DNA of 64,000 bases from Lates calcarifer (taxonomy: Eukaryota; Chordata; Actinopteri; Centropomidae). The stretch spans positions 19,030,749 through 19,094,748 of the forward strand of contig NC_066838.1 in assembly GCF_001640805.2 (NCBI RefSeq), read 5' to 3'. This document shows, piece by piece, positions 24,476 through 36,902 of the stretch. The translations under genes and the position numbers were made by a program. Under the pieces are notes generated by a model. The model was not told the origin of the DNA. It saw only the letters and a program-made list of their open reading frames with translations, and did no database searches. The first letter of the stretch is position 1. The number at the start of each line of letters is the position of its first letter.

Positions 24476-24701
24476 ATCAGATCTCAAAATATGGTCAACC
24501 AAAAAAAGGACAGGGTTAATCACGTTTGACCTGCCTCTTTGTATAAACGCCTAAATAAACAACTAAAAAAAGACAAAGGCTGTGCCTTGCCATGGGCACC
24601 ATGTGTTTTGGCTGAGAGTACCACATTTCAAGGAGGAAAGGGTTGCCACTTTTGATGAGGAACAGATAGGCAGAAATTGTGTTGATGCATTTGTGTGTAT
24701 A

Positions 24702-24720
24702 TGTGTGTGTGTGTGTGTGT
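24702..24720. repeat. (TG)n microsatellite
   Basis: About nine and a half perfect TG units following TTGTGTGTATA. Confidence 0.9.
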
Positions 24721-24871
24721 CTTCCTGTCCAAGCAGGTGTTCCCTATCTCCTGAGGAGTGTTCTACATACAGTCACCTTGGGCTGTGTCTGTCCTGGTAC
24801 TGAACACCGAGCACTGGGACGACCTGAGTGGCTAACTGGGGGATTCCTGCTTATTCTCAGCAACAAGGATG

Positions 24872-25020
24872 CAGAAAGAAGTAGTGAGAGAGTGAGAGAA
24901 AGAGAGGGGGGTCATGAAGGGATGAGGAGAGAGAAAGAGAAAGCTAAAGAAATAGTGGGGAAGTAAAGGAAGAGACTAAGAGACTAATGGAGAGAAGGAT
25001 TTCAGAGGAGGAGAGAGGGG
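24872..25020. repeat. Purine-rich low-complexity tract
   Basis: About 150 bases are mostly purine on the plus strand (GAGAGAG, GAAAGAG, GGGGG). The complementary strand is a long pyrimidine tract, capable of triplex formation and able to mimic splice acceptors. Confidence 0.75.
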
Positions 25021-25402
25021 TGATGCACTGCAGAGAGAGGGCAAAATTCACCAAATACCTTACCTCCAGGTTGCCAGACAGTAGCAGGGGATGTTATATC
25101 TTACAGAAAACTGGATACTGGTCAATATTTTGACGTAGTTTGGCATTTTTGTGCCTCTGTCTAATGAAGGGTATGGCAGCAGTGCTACATTATCAAACTG
25201 TGAGGGGAATTAAAAAAAAGAATAAGGAGGACAGAGTGGACAGACAGAGGGATTGAATGGTCTCTGTCCCTGTCTCCAACTTTCACCCTGCTCAGCAGAT
25301 ACTGTCAGATGAGAGCAGGGAGCAGGGCTGTGAGTGAAAGTGGTTAGTGGAGCAGAAAGATGAACAGAGGAAGCGAGAGATAGATAGAGAGAGAGAAGGA
25401 AT

Positions 25403-25700
25403 GCACTGCAAAAAAAAGCCCACCTTAACGACTCATTTAGTCTCACATACATTTTTAAATCTGTCGTAAATCCTATTTTAATTAAGAGGAGTGAAACATT
25501 CCTGCCAAATGGCCTGTGATAATTCCACCTGTTTTTATTGCAGTTTCACTTGATTTCAGATTCTTTTCCCTCAAAACAAGTATAAATATCCCAAGGCAAA
25601 TACAAAAAAATATGACACCTAATTAAAAGAAAAAAATCACAATATTAGTGCCATTGTATTGACACCATAAAAAAGCTGTGATTTTCTAATATTTTCAAAG
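25403..25700. mobile_element. Probable non-autonomous DNA transposon (MITE-like), boundaries approximate
   Basis: The block opens GCACTGCAAAAAAAAGCCC. It continues with phrases I recognise from a dispersed percomorph repeat: ATTTAGTCTCA..ACATTTTTAAATCTG, CTGCCAAATGGCCTGTGATAATTCCAC, TCCCTCAAAACAAG and CACCATAAAAAAGCTGTGATTTTCTAATATTTTC. Elements starting 'CACTGCAAAAA' are common small transposons in teleosts. No coding capacity is present. The far terminus is not clear, and a target-site duplication was not identified. Recognition is from memory of the family's wording, not a database search. Confidence 0.4.
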
Positions 25701-26010
25701 AAAAAAAAGACTCTCTAAATTCTAAATTAAATTAACATTCAGTGTGGAGTGAGAACACTGGGCTTTGAAATAAAAATAAGGGTTGGCCAAAGAAAGAGAG
25801 TGTGATAGATTGGGACAACCGGGGTTAAAAGAAACAGAAGAAAAGAGCAAAACATAGCAGAGCAGAGGGGAATTGGTGGGGAGGAGAAGGGGGTCCATTT
25901 TCATGCGGTGTGGGGATTAGGGGCATGACACCAATCCAAACAAAGCTAAAGACTAGAAAAGGGAGTTAATGGAGCACAGACAGAAAGGCGAGTTGGTGTT
26001 ACACAGTTGT

Positions 26011-26040
26011 ACACACACACACACACACATGCACACACAC
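26011..26040. repeat. (AC)n microsatellite
   Basis: Nine AC units, an ATGC interruption, then a further (AC) run. Confidence 0.9.
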
Positions 26041-29029
26041 TTCTGCCACTTGGAGTGACACACAATTGTTGCTTTGGGTCACAAGAATGAGGAAAGAAAG
26101 GGGGAGAAGGGGAGAGGAAAGAGGAAAGTTGAAGGAAGGTCAAGAATGCAAATAAAAAAAAAAAAATCTGAGATCACTGAGAGAAACATTTTAGGACGCA
26201 GTCTCCTAGAGAAAGGGGTGGCTGAGATGATATGAGTGCGTGTGTATACACAAAAGCATACTAGTCTACTAATAAAGTGCATTCGCTCATGTCTCTAACA
26301 TGTAATCGGGTCTGTGATGAGGAGTGACGGAACAATAACGTTGGACTCTCCATCAAAGAGGAAGGTGTTTCTGAAGATGCAGAGATAGAGCAAAGATAAG
26401 ACCTGTTATCTCCACACACATATCAGAGGAGATCAGCCCCTTATCATGTTTCAGAAGGGTGAGAGATGAGAGCCTTGTCTCTGTGACAAGACCCATCAGC
26501 TCAATAGTATCTATGACGACTGACACACCTGTCCAGTGACATCCTGTCTATTCTTGATCTCTCACTTCCAAGTGTCTCTGTAGTGTTCTTTGCTGTCTAT
26601 GCAAGAAGATACGGAACCACTGCAACATTATATCTCACTGCTTAGACAGCCACTGGTATCAGCTACCAGGTACTATATGGTGTTTTAAAATGGGAAAAAA
26701 GTGAACAGGACAGCCTGTACAGGTAGACTGGTCTGCCAAAGCCAGCTCCTTTCTTTTTCTGTGACACTTTAACCTCTCCCCCCAATCCTACATAATTTAG
26801 TGCACCTCAGAAAAACAGTCCAACTTCTCGCTCCACTCTGAAGTGACAGCTATAAAAGCCATGTCCTTTCTCTTGGGTGGAATTTAATGCAACATACCAT
26901 ATGAGCCCCTGGTAAATGCCCGAGCTGTGCCATATAGCGGAAAACACCCTCTCCCTCTTCACTGGAATGCAATAGAAGAAAACATGGTTTTGTTATTCCA
27001 TTCCCATTTCCATTAAAACTGACATTTCATCTAAACTGAGCCCTCCAGGGGAAACAAAGAGCTAGGGAGGAGATGAAGCAATAAAGATCTATGTGTGGGT
27101 CTGGATGTGTCCATGTAGATTTGTGTGTTTGTGTACTACACAAATGCACAGTGTGTATTAAGTGTGTATCTGGAGTAGATGGGAGAAGATGATGACCCAA
27201 ATGTGTACACCGGCAAATGTTTGGGTGTGTGTGTGTGTATGCCAGTGTAATATAATGTTTTTAAAAGGCATCATGAGCTGGGGTCTAAGCGCACGTAAGA
27301 GCCTGTGCATGTGCCCCGGGGCCTCGCAATCCATCCTGTTCTTCCCCTGGATCAAGAGAAATGTCATTATTTGTAGCCATCAGTAAGAAATCAATGCAAT
27401 TACGTTTTGAGTCTCCACTCTGCTCTTGCCTATAATGCATAATTTGCAAAGTCATAAACGACATTAACACATTCTCCCTCCAGAGCTCTCCTCTCTTAAC
27501 CCTTGATGGTGTGATCTCCTTTGATAGAAAATTAATTATTCTGTTTGCTGTGGAGGAGCAGTTCATTCTGCTTTTGTCCGCAGTGATGGAGACTAGGGAT
27601 CTGACACTATGATCGCATTGGTGCAGGGCAGAGGCTTTTGTGCTTTTTTCTTCTACCACGGGAGAATGAGTGACAGGGGTGGAAATGCAACAAATATACA
27701 CCCAGTCTCATACTCAGACATGCACATACATTCAGATGCATAAACTACTGGAGAATGTGGAGCGAGATGGGGGTGAGCTCAGTGGCTTTGTAATGCAACG
27801 AGATATGCTTCTGTTAGCTTCAAGCAAGCAAATCTCAATACATAGTTAATCCTCAAAAACACCCTGGAGTTTGTTACGGTGGGGGAGCACTGTGTAGAAA
27901 CATGATAGAGACGTGCCTCCTCTGTGTACCTGAGGATGGGATCAGTCGAAGCTAATTTTAAAAGAATGGAAAGGTTCAAATAAAGCTTATGTGACAGTGG
28001 CCAGGCTCTGACTTTTATTAGTTGTGCAGCAGAATGGAAAGAAAACAGATATACTGACGATCAATACTGAGAGGGAAATATTGATGTGGACACTCTGGCA
28101 CACTCAAACAGTAATTAATCATGAAAAACATAATCATCTAGCTGTGCATATCAATCAGTGCTGAATTTTAATCATATGTCCTTGTCTCCTTATCCAACCC
28201 ACTAATTAATAGCATTTGTAAATTCACATTGAAATATAATACATAAGATTCATAAAGTAGTAAAAAGATCTTAAAACTGTGATGTATAATGACATGACTA
28301 CCCATCATTTCTTTTGCTAAATTGAAAAAAAAAAAAAAATAGATTTAAGCTACAGTAAAATGTTTTCAATTTTCAGTGTTTTGATGAATTGAACATGGAG
28401 ACTCGGAAGTGAAATGTAACCTGAAATGGGTTTTTGCTTGTCTGACTGAACTGTGAAAACCGAGGTGACACAGTGAGTATGATATTGTAGCCGTACAGTT
28501 TGACAGAAACCCCAAGCAGAAGATGGAAGCAGATAAAGGTACCAATCAATAACAGGGGAAACTGAGGCAAACCTTATTTAGAGTGGAGGCAAGACTAACT
28601 TTGTCACTGCCTGTCACAGTGCAACCACCAGTCATGCCAATCAAATCTTTTTATTTTTAAGAGATAAAAGATATATTGTGGCAAAGATGACTGAATACTG
28701 TGTCTGCAAATGACAAGGAGAGGCAGTAGGTTTTACACACTAGCCATACACCTCTATTCATAAATACAGTGGATTTAATGAAAACTGAATATAGTGCATA
28801 GTCCAAGAGAAAACCTGGAGGATTTTCAAAAACATTTTTATCCTGATAGATATTTTTGCAGCAGTATGCAAAATTCTTGTTTCGAGAAAACTGATGCAGT
28901 GTTTTGTTCAAAATAACTCAAAAGTATACTGCCTGGGTGAAGTCAAAACAAAATACAAATAAGCAGGCAGAATGTGGTGTCGTGGAATCAGAAAACAAGG
29001 CTTAAAAATTCCATTGACAATGCAGGAAC

Positions 29030-29030
<1 letters not shown>

Positions 29031-29060
<30 letters not shown>
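29031..29060. repeat. (AAAAC)n simple repeat
   Basis: A-rich run with AAAAC units. It could be the tail of an old retroposon, but no body is recognisable upstream. Confidence 0.85.
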
Positions 29061-29062
<2 letters not shown>

Positions 29063-32000
29063 TCAGATGCTGTGTTCATGTAATATAATTAGTGGTACTT
29101 ACAATCTGAATAAGTGTAATCACTGCCCAGCCAAGCACATTATGAGCTTTCAGGACTTTCACCACCGAACAATAAGACAAAGTGGATATCCTGGCATTTG
29201 TTCTCAACACAGACTTTGACAGCAATTTGACATCCACTATATGCACTGCAACTTTTGTGTCATTCCCAAGAGCCAGATGCTGTCATGTGGTCCACCAAAA
29301 TGACGACCAGCTTTGCAAATCTATCTCTTGTCAGCAGAAATGAAAAGTGAAAGAAAGGAAAAAGTATATGGCAGCATCCTTGAACATGACACATGGCTGA
29401 CAGCCTCACCCTTCAAGGGTATATGGTCCTACAGCATAGAGTTAGTGTTTTTATCTTGAAGTAAACACATCCTCCATTTTTCCAAACAGTGTTCAGATGT
29501 GGTCCACAGGATGCAGCCTCATCATCTAGCAAGGGAATGCCTCTTGACATGAGGTCAGTCTGTGTCCCTGAACCACAGACGTGAGACAGTCAAGTTTAGC
29601 ACACATACACAACTGGCCTGCCTCTTTATGAATACCACCTTACTGTGGTTCCTCATTGTCAGTGACAGACTGACAGGACCAGTAGGTCAACATGTTCTTG
29701 TTCCCTCCCTGCTGCTGACTTCATGAGCAAACACACAACCAGCGCTCTGGAGAAAAGTTTCTTTTTTTTCCCTCTGTTTATCTGTGTTCTTTAGTGTCTG
29801 GAGATCACTCATCTTGATTGAAATGAATGTGGTTATCTGGTACTGGTACTGAAATCTAAATGTTGCCTGATAAACCATCTTATCACACCCAAGCAGAGCT
29901 AGAAGGTCCAATGAGACCAAGGAGTCACATTACAGTGAACATTCATTCACCCTGCCGCTTTATATCCATTGAGCCATCTCCATAACAGTCAGATAGACAG
30001 ACCTTAAGCAGGGTAAGGTTGAGCAGATAGATACATAGCTACTCTGTACAAACAACATCTACTGCTTGTCTGTCAGTCCTGGAGGAGGGATCCCTCCTCT
30101 GATGCTCTGCCTGAGGTATCTTCCAGTGTGAATTTCATCAGCAAAAACTAAACCAATAAATATTTTCGCACTTTTTTTGTGACAGGAAAAGTTGATAAAA
30201 ACTAACCATTAAAACCAAAAACTATGATGAAATGTACTATGTCTAATACAGTTCACTGTATTGAATGAATGTGATTGATGAAATTTAGTCTAAAATGTCT
30301 TGTCTGTTGTCGTTTTTGTTGACTAAAACTAACAAGCTTTGCATTGACGAGGTGTGGTGTATGGGAGGCACTGTGTTGCTAACAATGTGTGTGTGCTGCA
30401 ACATAGTGCTGTTATTAAATGTAATACTCCTTAGAGGTCCCTCACCACAGATAACAGAAAGGGGGCCTGACTTGCCCCCTCTGCAACAAGTGTCTCTTCT
30501 TTGAGAGCAGTTGGGACAAAGACAGAACAGCTGGACAACCAGCAGTGGCTGATGTCTAACCCAGACACTTGCTTCCTCCAGCCACTGGAACATTTGGGCT
30601 CCAATTGAGATGAAAAGAAACAAAGAAACATCAGAACACAAAGTAGCTGTTGTTTGACAATCATATCTTACCACACTGTATTGACTCTGACAGCGGGCAG
30701 GCCCAAGGCATGACACCTAAATGTAGCAACTGCCCTGGTGAGAATGTTTGTTTGTCTCACCATATGGGATGCTAAATCAAGACTGAACGCTAAAATAGAT
30801 GTTGTGCCTGTCAGCAACTGTGGCCCACCTGACAACTGCAGGATGTTGGCCAGTGTGTGACCAATGCTTCATATTGGAATATATTCCATAACAATACATG
30901 GAGATGTTATGCAGAAGGTCACACTGTCACCATCACTCTGTCAATTGCCTTTTATAAGGAAAGTGAGGTAAAGTATCACACAGGATGGAGAGAGGAGCTG
31001 CAAACTCAGTTTGAGAAGAGGGAGAGGGGGCATGGCAGGCTACCTGACTGAAGTGCCGTATCTGCCAACAGCAACAGATACTGTATGTAAAAATATGCAT
31101 TGCTCTTATATTTGACATCTCTTTCTATGAAACATTCACAAGAAGAAAATTACAAATCGATACCACACAATACGAATAACAGCAGTATTGCATTTTCAAG
31201 GATATATTATTTAAAAACATTGGCTTGGTTATGGGCTGCTCACAGACCTGACACATCTCAAACAGCCCAAACAGATGTAATAGACAATAATCTTAGATTC
31301 CAGTTATTTCTCTGTATTCTCCTCTCATTCAGTTGATGTTGTTGCGCTACATTTAGTCTCAAGGTAGAAGTGCTCATCCACAAATGGCACACTATGAAAG
31401 CTTTTTTCAAGTGCAGGTGGGGGCAGAGACTGGGAAAAGGTACATAAAGACCCTAAGGCAATAAGTGATAAAAGCATATATAAAGTATATAATCCATTAT
31501 GGGTTTCCAGGACAGTCCTGACAATGAATTAGGTCCAATTATCAAGTAAAAGCAACAACAAAAAAACGTTTGTTATCACCAAAAATGAGACTTTGTTGCT
31601 GTATCTGTTTTATCACATGGTAAATTGAATACTTTTGGGGTTTTTGAACTGTTATGTCAACAACATTTTACAAAGTCTCTAATGGCTTTTGTAATATGGG
31701 GTTCTGTTATTTTCTGATTTATTTTTTTTTCTTTAAGCAAGTAAGTCGCCTATGAACTATAGCAGCAACTAAAGGCAGGTGGTGTTCAGAAACAGTCAGA
31801 TGTAGATTCACTAAAGCTCAGCGACAGCTGTCTAATTTATTCATGTGTATACAAATGGTTTATAATTCATGACCACATGTTCCCTTATAAAATGAAAATG
31901 AGAGAATGCTGTTAGGGTTGCAGGTATACTACAGTATACTTTCAGGAATTATCACACATACAGATGTCAAGACAGTATTGGACAACTTAGACAAAATCCA

Positions 32001-33095
32001 GCAGAGACTTCTCCGACCTCATCCCCTTTCTTTGACTCAACTCCTAGCTGTTTAAAAGGAAGCCATCTTTCCTGTGATCTTTAAATCCAGACATAAAGTC
32101 ATTTTATTCTCTCTACATCTTTTGTTTGTGTTCATGGCAAATGGATAAACAGGGTAGGTCTGATTAAGGCTTAACTAGCTTAGCAATACTTCACAGCACA
32201 TAGCCACTGGGGGTCTTCATGGTAGAACAAAGTAATCTACTATGACATACCAGTTTGTCTCCATTTGGGATTCATGTTAATGTTTCTCCAACTTCAAATG
32301 ATAAATGTTGCCCTAGACTCTGCTACCAGTTTCACACAGTGGGTGATTCTAGTACATAATGTGGCCATCATGGGCCTCTCTGTTTTCACTTCCATCTTAC
32401 ATTTAATCTGTTGTTCTACTCATGCATTAACCTTCTCCTACTCCTAACTCTGTTATTTAATGATATAAAGATTAGTCTGTTGCCATCACTAACTGAGTGT
32501 TATTGCAAATGTCTGTCATAAAGTCACAACACTATAAATGTTGCACTATTATTGCTCATCAAAAGATACTTACAGATAATCGTATTTTCAACTGAAATTA
32601 ACATCTAGCGGCCACTTGTTTCATTGTGATCTGATCGCAAATATTCTAAATGTTTTTCATTCCAGAAATTAAAAGGATATGGAAGAAGGAAGAAGAAGGA
32701 GAAGAGAAAGGTGGAATGAAATGATTAAGATAAAACTGACAGACTGACAGAGAACAGGATATAGAGGAGGAGATTACAAGGATTGTGAAAAGACTGCGGT
32801 GTTAGCAGAGGTCAAGGTTCAGGTCGGTGAACCCTTAATGGGGGGGTAAATTAGTGCACTGAAGGGTCAGCTAATTAAGGGTGACTCAGGCTAGCATAAT
32901 TCTTACTTAATAATTCAACCTTTTTTTATAAATTATTCATTTAAAAAACTGCATGCAGCTAACCCCCTTTAGTGAGGGCTGCAATACACACACATAAGTA
33001 TTCACCTGTATGAACAGGCACATGCACACAGCTGGAAATGGTCAGATTCTGCTTGGGAGTAGTCACTGTCAGTTCAAGGGTGTTAGCAGAGAAAA

Positions 33096-33150
33096 TACAT
33101 TGCATTCAGAAAGTATTTGGACCCCTTCACTTTATTTCATTTTCACACTG
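33096..33150 (+). mobile_element. Fragment of a dispersed fish DNA-transposon end
   Basis: ATTGCATTCAGAAAGTATTT followed by GGACCCCTTCACTTTATTTC closely resembles a very common teleost repeat end ('GTGCATTCAGAAAGTATTCAGACCCCTTCACTTTTTCACATTTT'-type). I recall it as belonging to Tc1/mariner-like elements. Only the first ~55 bases are recognisable; what follows does not continue the family. Class assignment is from memory. Confidence 0.5.
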
Positions 33151-33462
33151 TAAATAGACCCATACATAATGTCTTATCATGTATGTTCCTTACATGTATC
33201 ATCTGGAAGAATGCTTTGTTAATTGAATTCCTGAGAATGATTCAGTTGAAAATAAGTGATGATTTCTGTGTGCATAGCTTCATAGAGCATTTACATCTTA
33301 TCTGTGGTAAAGGCAGCTCCTTGGCATTTTCTCTTCTACATAAAAGCAATCTACCATATGAGATGAGATACCTACTACGATACCATATGAAATGGCTTTA
33401 TATTGGTTTTTATAAATACGTATTTAAGATAACATCTCAAGTTGGGTTCAAATTAGGACTTT

Positions 33463-33544
33463 GTTAAGGTTAAGGAATATCTGTTGTCATGGTTACATTA
33501 AGAAGTGTTTGATTAAGGATAGGAAACAATTGTGGTCATGAACC
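33463..33544 (+). repeat. Two degenerate copies of a 'GGTTAAGGTTAGGAAA..GTGGTCATG' fish repeat
   Basis: GTTAAGGTTAAGGAAT..TTGTCATGGTTA (33463-33495) and GATTAAGGATAGGAAACAATTGTGGTCATG (33511-33544) are tandem relatives with a period near 48. The same phrase recurs as tandem arrays in many teleost genomes. Confidence 0.55.
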
Positions 33545-36206
33545 ATGTCTTTTTGGGGCATTTGCTATCATTCTTCTTGGGATGACTGTCTCAATTTAGC
33601 AAAATTGCATTCTTGGATTAAGTGCAAAAATATTATTTTGATTGTTTCTTATGTTTAGTACCTATTACTTTGCAGACATAGTTTATAATATTTTAAATAT
33701 TTTCTATTATGTACAATTATGTGCTCTCTGAGTGCTGTCTGATTTCATCACTGAAATTTGAGTATGAGCTGCCTGACATGCTCTATTCAGAGGAAGAAAG
33801 TGCCTAAACCAAACTCTGTTCCTCTTTTTGAGTTTTTATTCCCAGATCAGCGTTTGGGTGTGTTCCAGCACATTTCAGCACTGATGCTAACACAAACACA
33901 CATGAGGGTGCTGAGCATAAAACTTCTCTTTTATCACAAACAACCTGAGCAAAACATCTGATAGATGCTTCAAAAAAGTGTTGAGGAGAATCACGAACTA
34001 GTGCAAACTACTTAAAATTCTAGCCTCATTGCGCATAAAACATTATATTAACAGCATCAGATTCTGTGGCTTTGCCTTTATTTGACTGCACTGGCAAAGC
34101 AAGGCTCCCACATCTCTGCTCACATTCACTCTCTCCTTCTCATTTTCCCCCAACATGTTGCCTCAGATAAGTAATGCAATCTTGGAAAAGGTTACGTCTC
34201 TAAAACAGGGCAATCATATTAAAAGCTAATGGATACATAAAATCAAGAGCTCATAGGTGATGATTAATCAACTTCTGAAATGCACTGGGTTTAAATCAGT
34301 TTAGACTGAATTAATCCCCAACCAGCCACTGTTCTTCTCCTCTGGGCAATTTAGTGAGAAAATACAATTATGGCCTATGAGTTACACCTCACTGGTTCAT
34401 CTCACCTCTGTGTTCCTCCACTGTGCCGAACCATGCCTGTACGACTCAGTACGCACCTCCCACAGCCCTTCCTCAGTAATGACGTGATTAAAAAGAAAGA
34501 AATTATCAAACCCTACTTTGAAGCAATACATGTACAGTAAAATGTAGTGTCTCTATACTCAATTCAGTAGATTAAACTCAATTTATTTTAAGTCAATTTC
34601 TTTGACTAGGGCCTTTCATGTCCATATCTTGTCACTCAGGTTAAGACAGTCTCTGCTGAGTGAGAGAATTGAAACTACACTTTTGGAGCCATGATAAAGA
34701 AAAGGCTCTGTTCTTGCAAAGTTCCAAGGCTGGGGGGTATTCTCAGAGTTCTTTCTTCCAAATCTTACTTGAACAAATTCTAGCAACATAAAGACACACA
34801 TCTCATCCTTAGTTTTGCCCATTACCCAATCTGCCAGTACACCAGAGATGTGCTCCTCTGGGCCTGACAGCAGAGGGTCAGCATACAGAGCTCTACCCCA
34901 GGAAAAGCTTGGCGTATCTTTGATCCCACCCATGTGACCATGTGCATGTGTTTGTGTGTGTGAAATATTTGTAAATGTTTACAACAAAGTTACAAGGCCA
35001 AAAATATGTGTATTATTGCATTGAGTTGCCCAAGGAGAAGAGGCATTTCTACATAAATCCCTCAACAATAAATCCTCACTCACAGCACTCTCAAACTGGC
35101 TGACCATAGCAGATCCCTACATCAGTACTACAGTGGCCATTACGGATTATGTGTCTCAAGTGTTGTAAATTAAAATTAAACTTGTAATAAATTAGTACTC
35201 GATCTTGGCAACAATCAATCTTCACATCAACAGCAGTTTCTGAGTGAGCTGTCCTTGAGTGAGACACTGCTTGTGTTTTCAGTCATTACATCATCAGCTA
35301 AATACATTAAAAATAGCAGATAAAGTGATGAACGTGGTAATAGATTCTTTAACAAAAGTCATTCCTGGATACAGATATACACCCAAACACACACAGAGCC
35401 AGGTTTTGAAGAACACCTATGGTGTGGGAACATTAGCTTTTACATAAATGAACTGTACAAAATGAGCACAGCCAAGGTAGAAGGGTAATTTGCAGTGACA
35501 TTTATATTTGCATCTATATCACCTGCATCTATAAACATATCTAGATATGTCATCCAGATAATAAACAATCCAATCTTGCCTTTGCATTCACACCTGTTAT
35601 TGTTAATGTGTTCTCATTGACATCGGGTCTCTGATGTCTGGAGCAAAGCCTGCATGGCAAATCAGCTGTGGGACTGTCCAGTTTTGCTTGAACAGCACCA
35701 TCATGTCATCAACTCAAAAAGTCAATAAGCATCTCATTTCCTGATGGCTCTAGGGATGTGAATCTTCCATTTCTACCAGTTACTGTAACAATTATAGGCT
35801 TCTTTCTTTAAATGTTAATCAGTTTAGCTAACTTTTGATGTAAGGGGTGCTCAGTGATCAGAGGTCAGAGAGGGAATGATGGTGTTGCGAATGTACAAAT
35901 GGCGCATTGAATGGATTGCATTTACACTTACCTTGGATCTGAACACAATAAGAGCCAGACTACCTCCAGATTATGTTAGCAAATTAATAAAGATTGGATT
36001 AAATTACATCACTCCTAATTCATGGTGAGTAATTTCACAGTTGGTACAGTGATTTTACATTTCGCTCTTACTAAGTGGGAAGGTCTGCTGCTTTCATGTT
36101 GTGTACTGTAAGTAGTAAAAAGACAGTTTTCTGCAAAGGTATATTTGGATTTTTATTCACATCTGAGCCAAATTAGTGTCTGGGAATGAATATAAGTATT
36201 ACTTAC
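33545..36206. other. Non-coding stretch; one coding-like frame noted separately
   Basis: AT-rich complex sequence. A perfect 16-bp palindrome ACATATCTAGATATGT lies at 35535-35550. On the minus strand a perfect donor CAAG|gtaagtg near 35930 follows an acceptor-like ttgtgttcag by only seven bases, too short to interpret. Confidence 0.5.
34616..34933 (-). CDS. Open frame of uncertain status, 105 codons
   Basis: The frame begins with ATG (MGGIKDTPSFSWGRALYADP) and has a balanced, globular-looking composition (LLSGPEEHISGVLADWVMGK), with no simple repeats. A CAA|gtaaga donor-like site at 34763-34769 lies inside it, so the first 55 codons could be an exon, with the remainder read into intron. The start context is preceded by a CA-rich patch. 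I recognise no domain or transposon protein. Chance is the default explanation; it is listed because its composition is less biased than that of other frames. Confidence 0.17.
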   Translation of the reverse strand: MGGIKDTPSFSWGRALYADPLLSGPEEHISGVLADWVMGKTKDEMCVFMLLEFVQVRFGRKNSENTPQPWNFARTEPFLYHGSKSVVSILSLSRDCLNLSDKIWT

Positions 36207-36240
36207 TTCCTCTTGAAACCGAGGATGGTTTTAATGTTTT
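36207..36240 (-). other. Exon-like segment, 34 nt
   Basis: On the minus strand, gcggccctttcccag is followed by 34 bases and then GGAA|gtaagt. Two frames are open (NIKTILGFKR and KTLKPSSVSRG). The pairing of a good acceptor and a strong donor at this distance resembles a small exon. It lies on the same strand as the candidates at 4606 and 43743. No peptide match is recognised. Confidence 0.28.
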
Positions 36241-36762
36241 CTGGGAAAGGGCCGCTGACATGATTTGTTAAAGAATGAATGGCAGCCAGACAGACTGCCT
36301 GGCATTCACACACTCCACACAGTCTAACAATCCTTAAAATTCAGAAATTTAAATGAACGTCTCCACTTCAATGAATCACCTCTCCGCTCCCTCTCCATAT
36401 TTCTTTGCACGTCTTTCTCTAGCGCACTCTTTTCATCAGGCTAAAAACTACAGGATGTGCCGTGCTTGTTCTTGTCTCCTCGAGAATTTTTGAGATGAAT
36501 AGGGCAGCGCTGGACTCCTGTTGTATGATTATGTGTGTATTTGTGTGCAAATGTTTGTGCGTGTAAATCACGCTTACTGTTTATTAGTTGCTGCTTGTCT
36601 GTCAATGTGTTTCTGGGAAGAGTGTGTGCTCAAGTGTGTACTCATTCTGTCATTCTGGTTCCTGTTCTCTCAGATGCCCACTGAGAGAAGCAAATCCACT
36701 CAGAGAAACAAATAGTACCCCTGTTGCGAGTGTGAAGTGGCCATAGAGAGAAAGGGCTGAGT

Positions 36763-36864
36763 GAGAAAGGAGGGAGGGAGAGAGAAGGAGAGAGAGAGGG
36801 TGAGGAGAAAAGGTGCCTACAAGTGTGAGTATTTGTGAGGCTAGGTACAATGTGTACTCTCTCT

Positions 36865-36901
<37 letters not shown>

Positions 36902-36902
36902 C
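36763..36902. repeat. GA-rich tract facing a (CT)14 tract
   Basis: A purine block (36763-36813, with GAGAGAGAGAGGG) is followed about 45 bases later by a pyrimidine block ending in 14 perfect CT units (36869-36896). The two are complementary, so the strand could fold into a long imperfect hairpin. Confidence 0.8.

Larger units (their letters stand above)
25701..33095. other. Non-coding stretch, no gene seen
   Basis: About 7.4 kb with scattered simple repeats: (AC)n at 26011-26040, A runs at 26154-26166 and 28325-28339, TG-rich 27090-27245 and (AAAAC)n at 29031-29060. A TATAAAAG string at 26851-26858 has no accompanying gene. The longest frame (30285-30716, minus, 143 codons) is cysteine- and serine-rich without a domain. 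GAAGAAG-rich purine sequence lies at 32680-32720. Confidence 0.55.

Noticed and set aside
30285..30716. 143-codon minus-strand frame
   Set aside because: No domain, no splice context and no match I recognise. Overlapping frames on both strands are also open, which suggests chance.
35920..35960. Seven-base segment between ttgtgttcag and CAAG|gtaagtg on the minus strand
   Set aside because: Too short to judge; although the donor is perfect, an exon this small cannot be supported from sequence alone.
36620..36720. Acceptor followed by ATG (ctgttctctcag then ATGCCC) and a 13-codon frame
   Set aside because: The frame stops quickly, no donor follows, and the region borders a purine/pyrimidine simple-sequence block.
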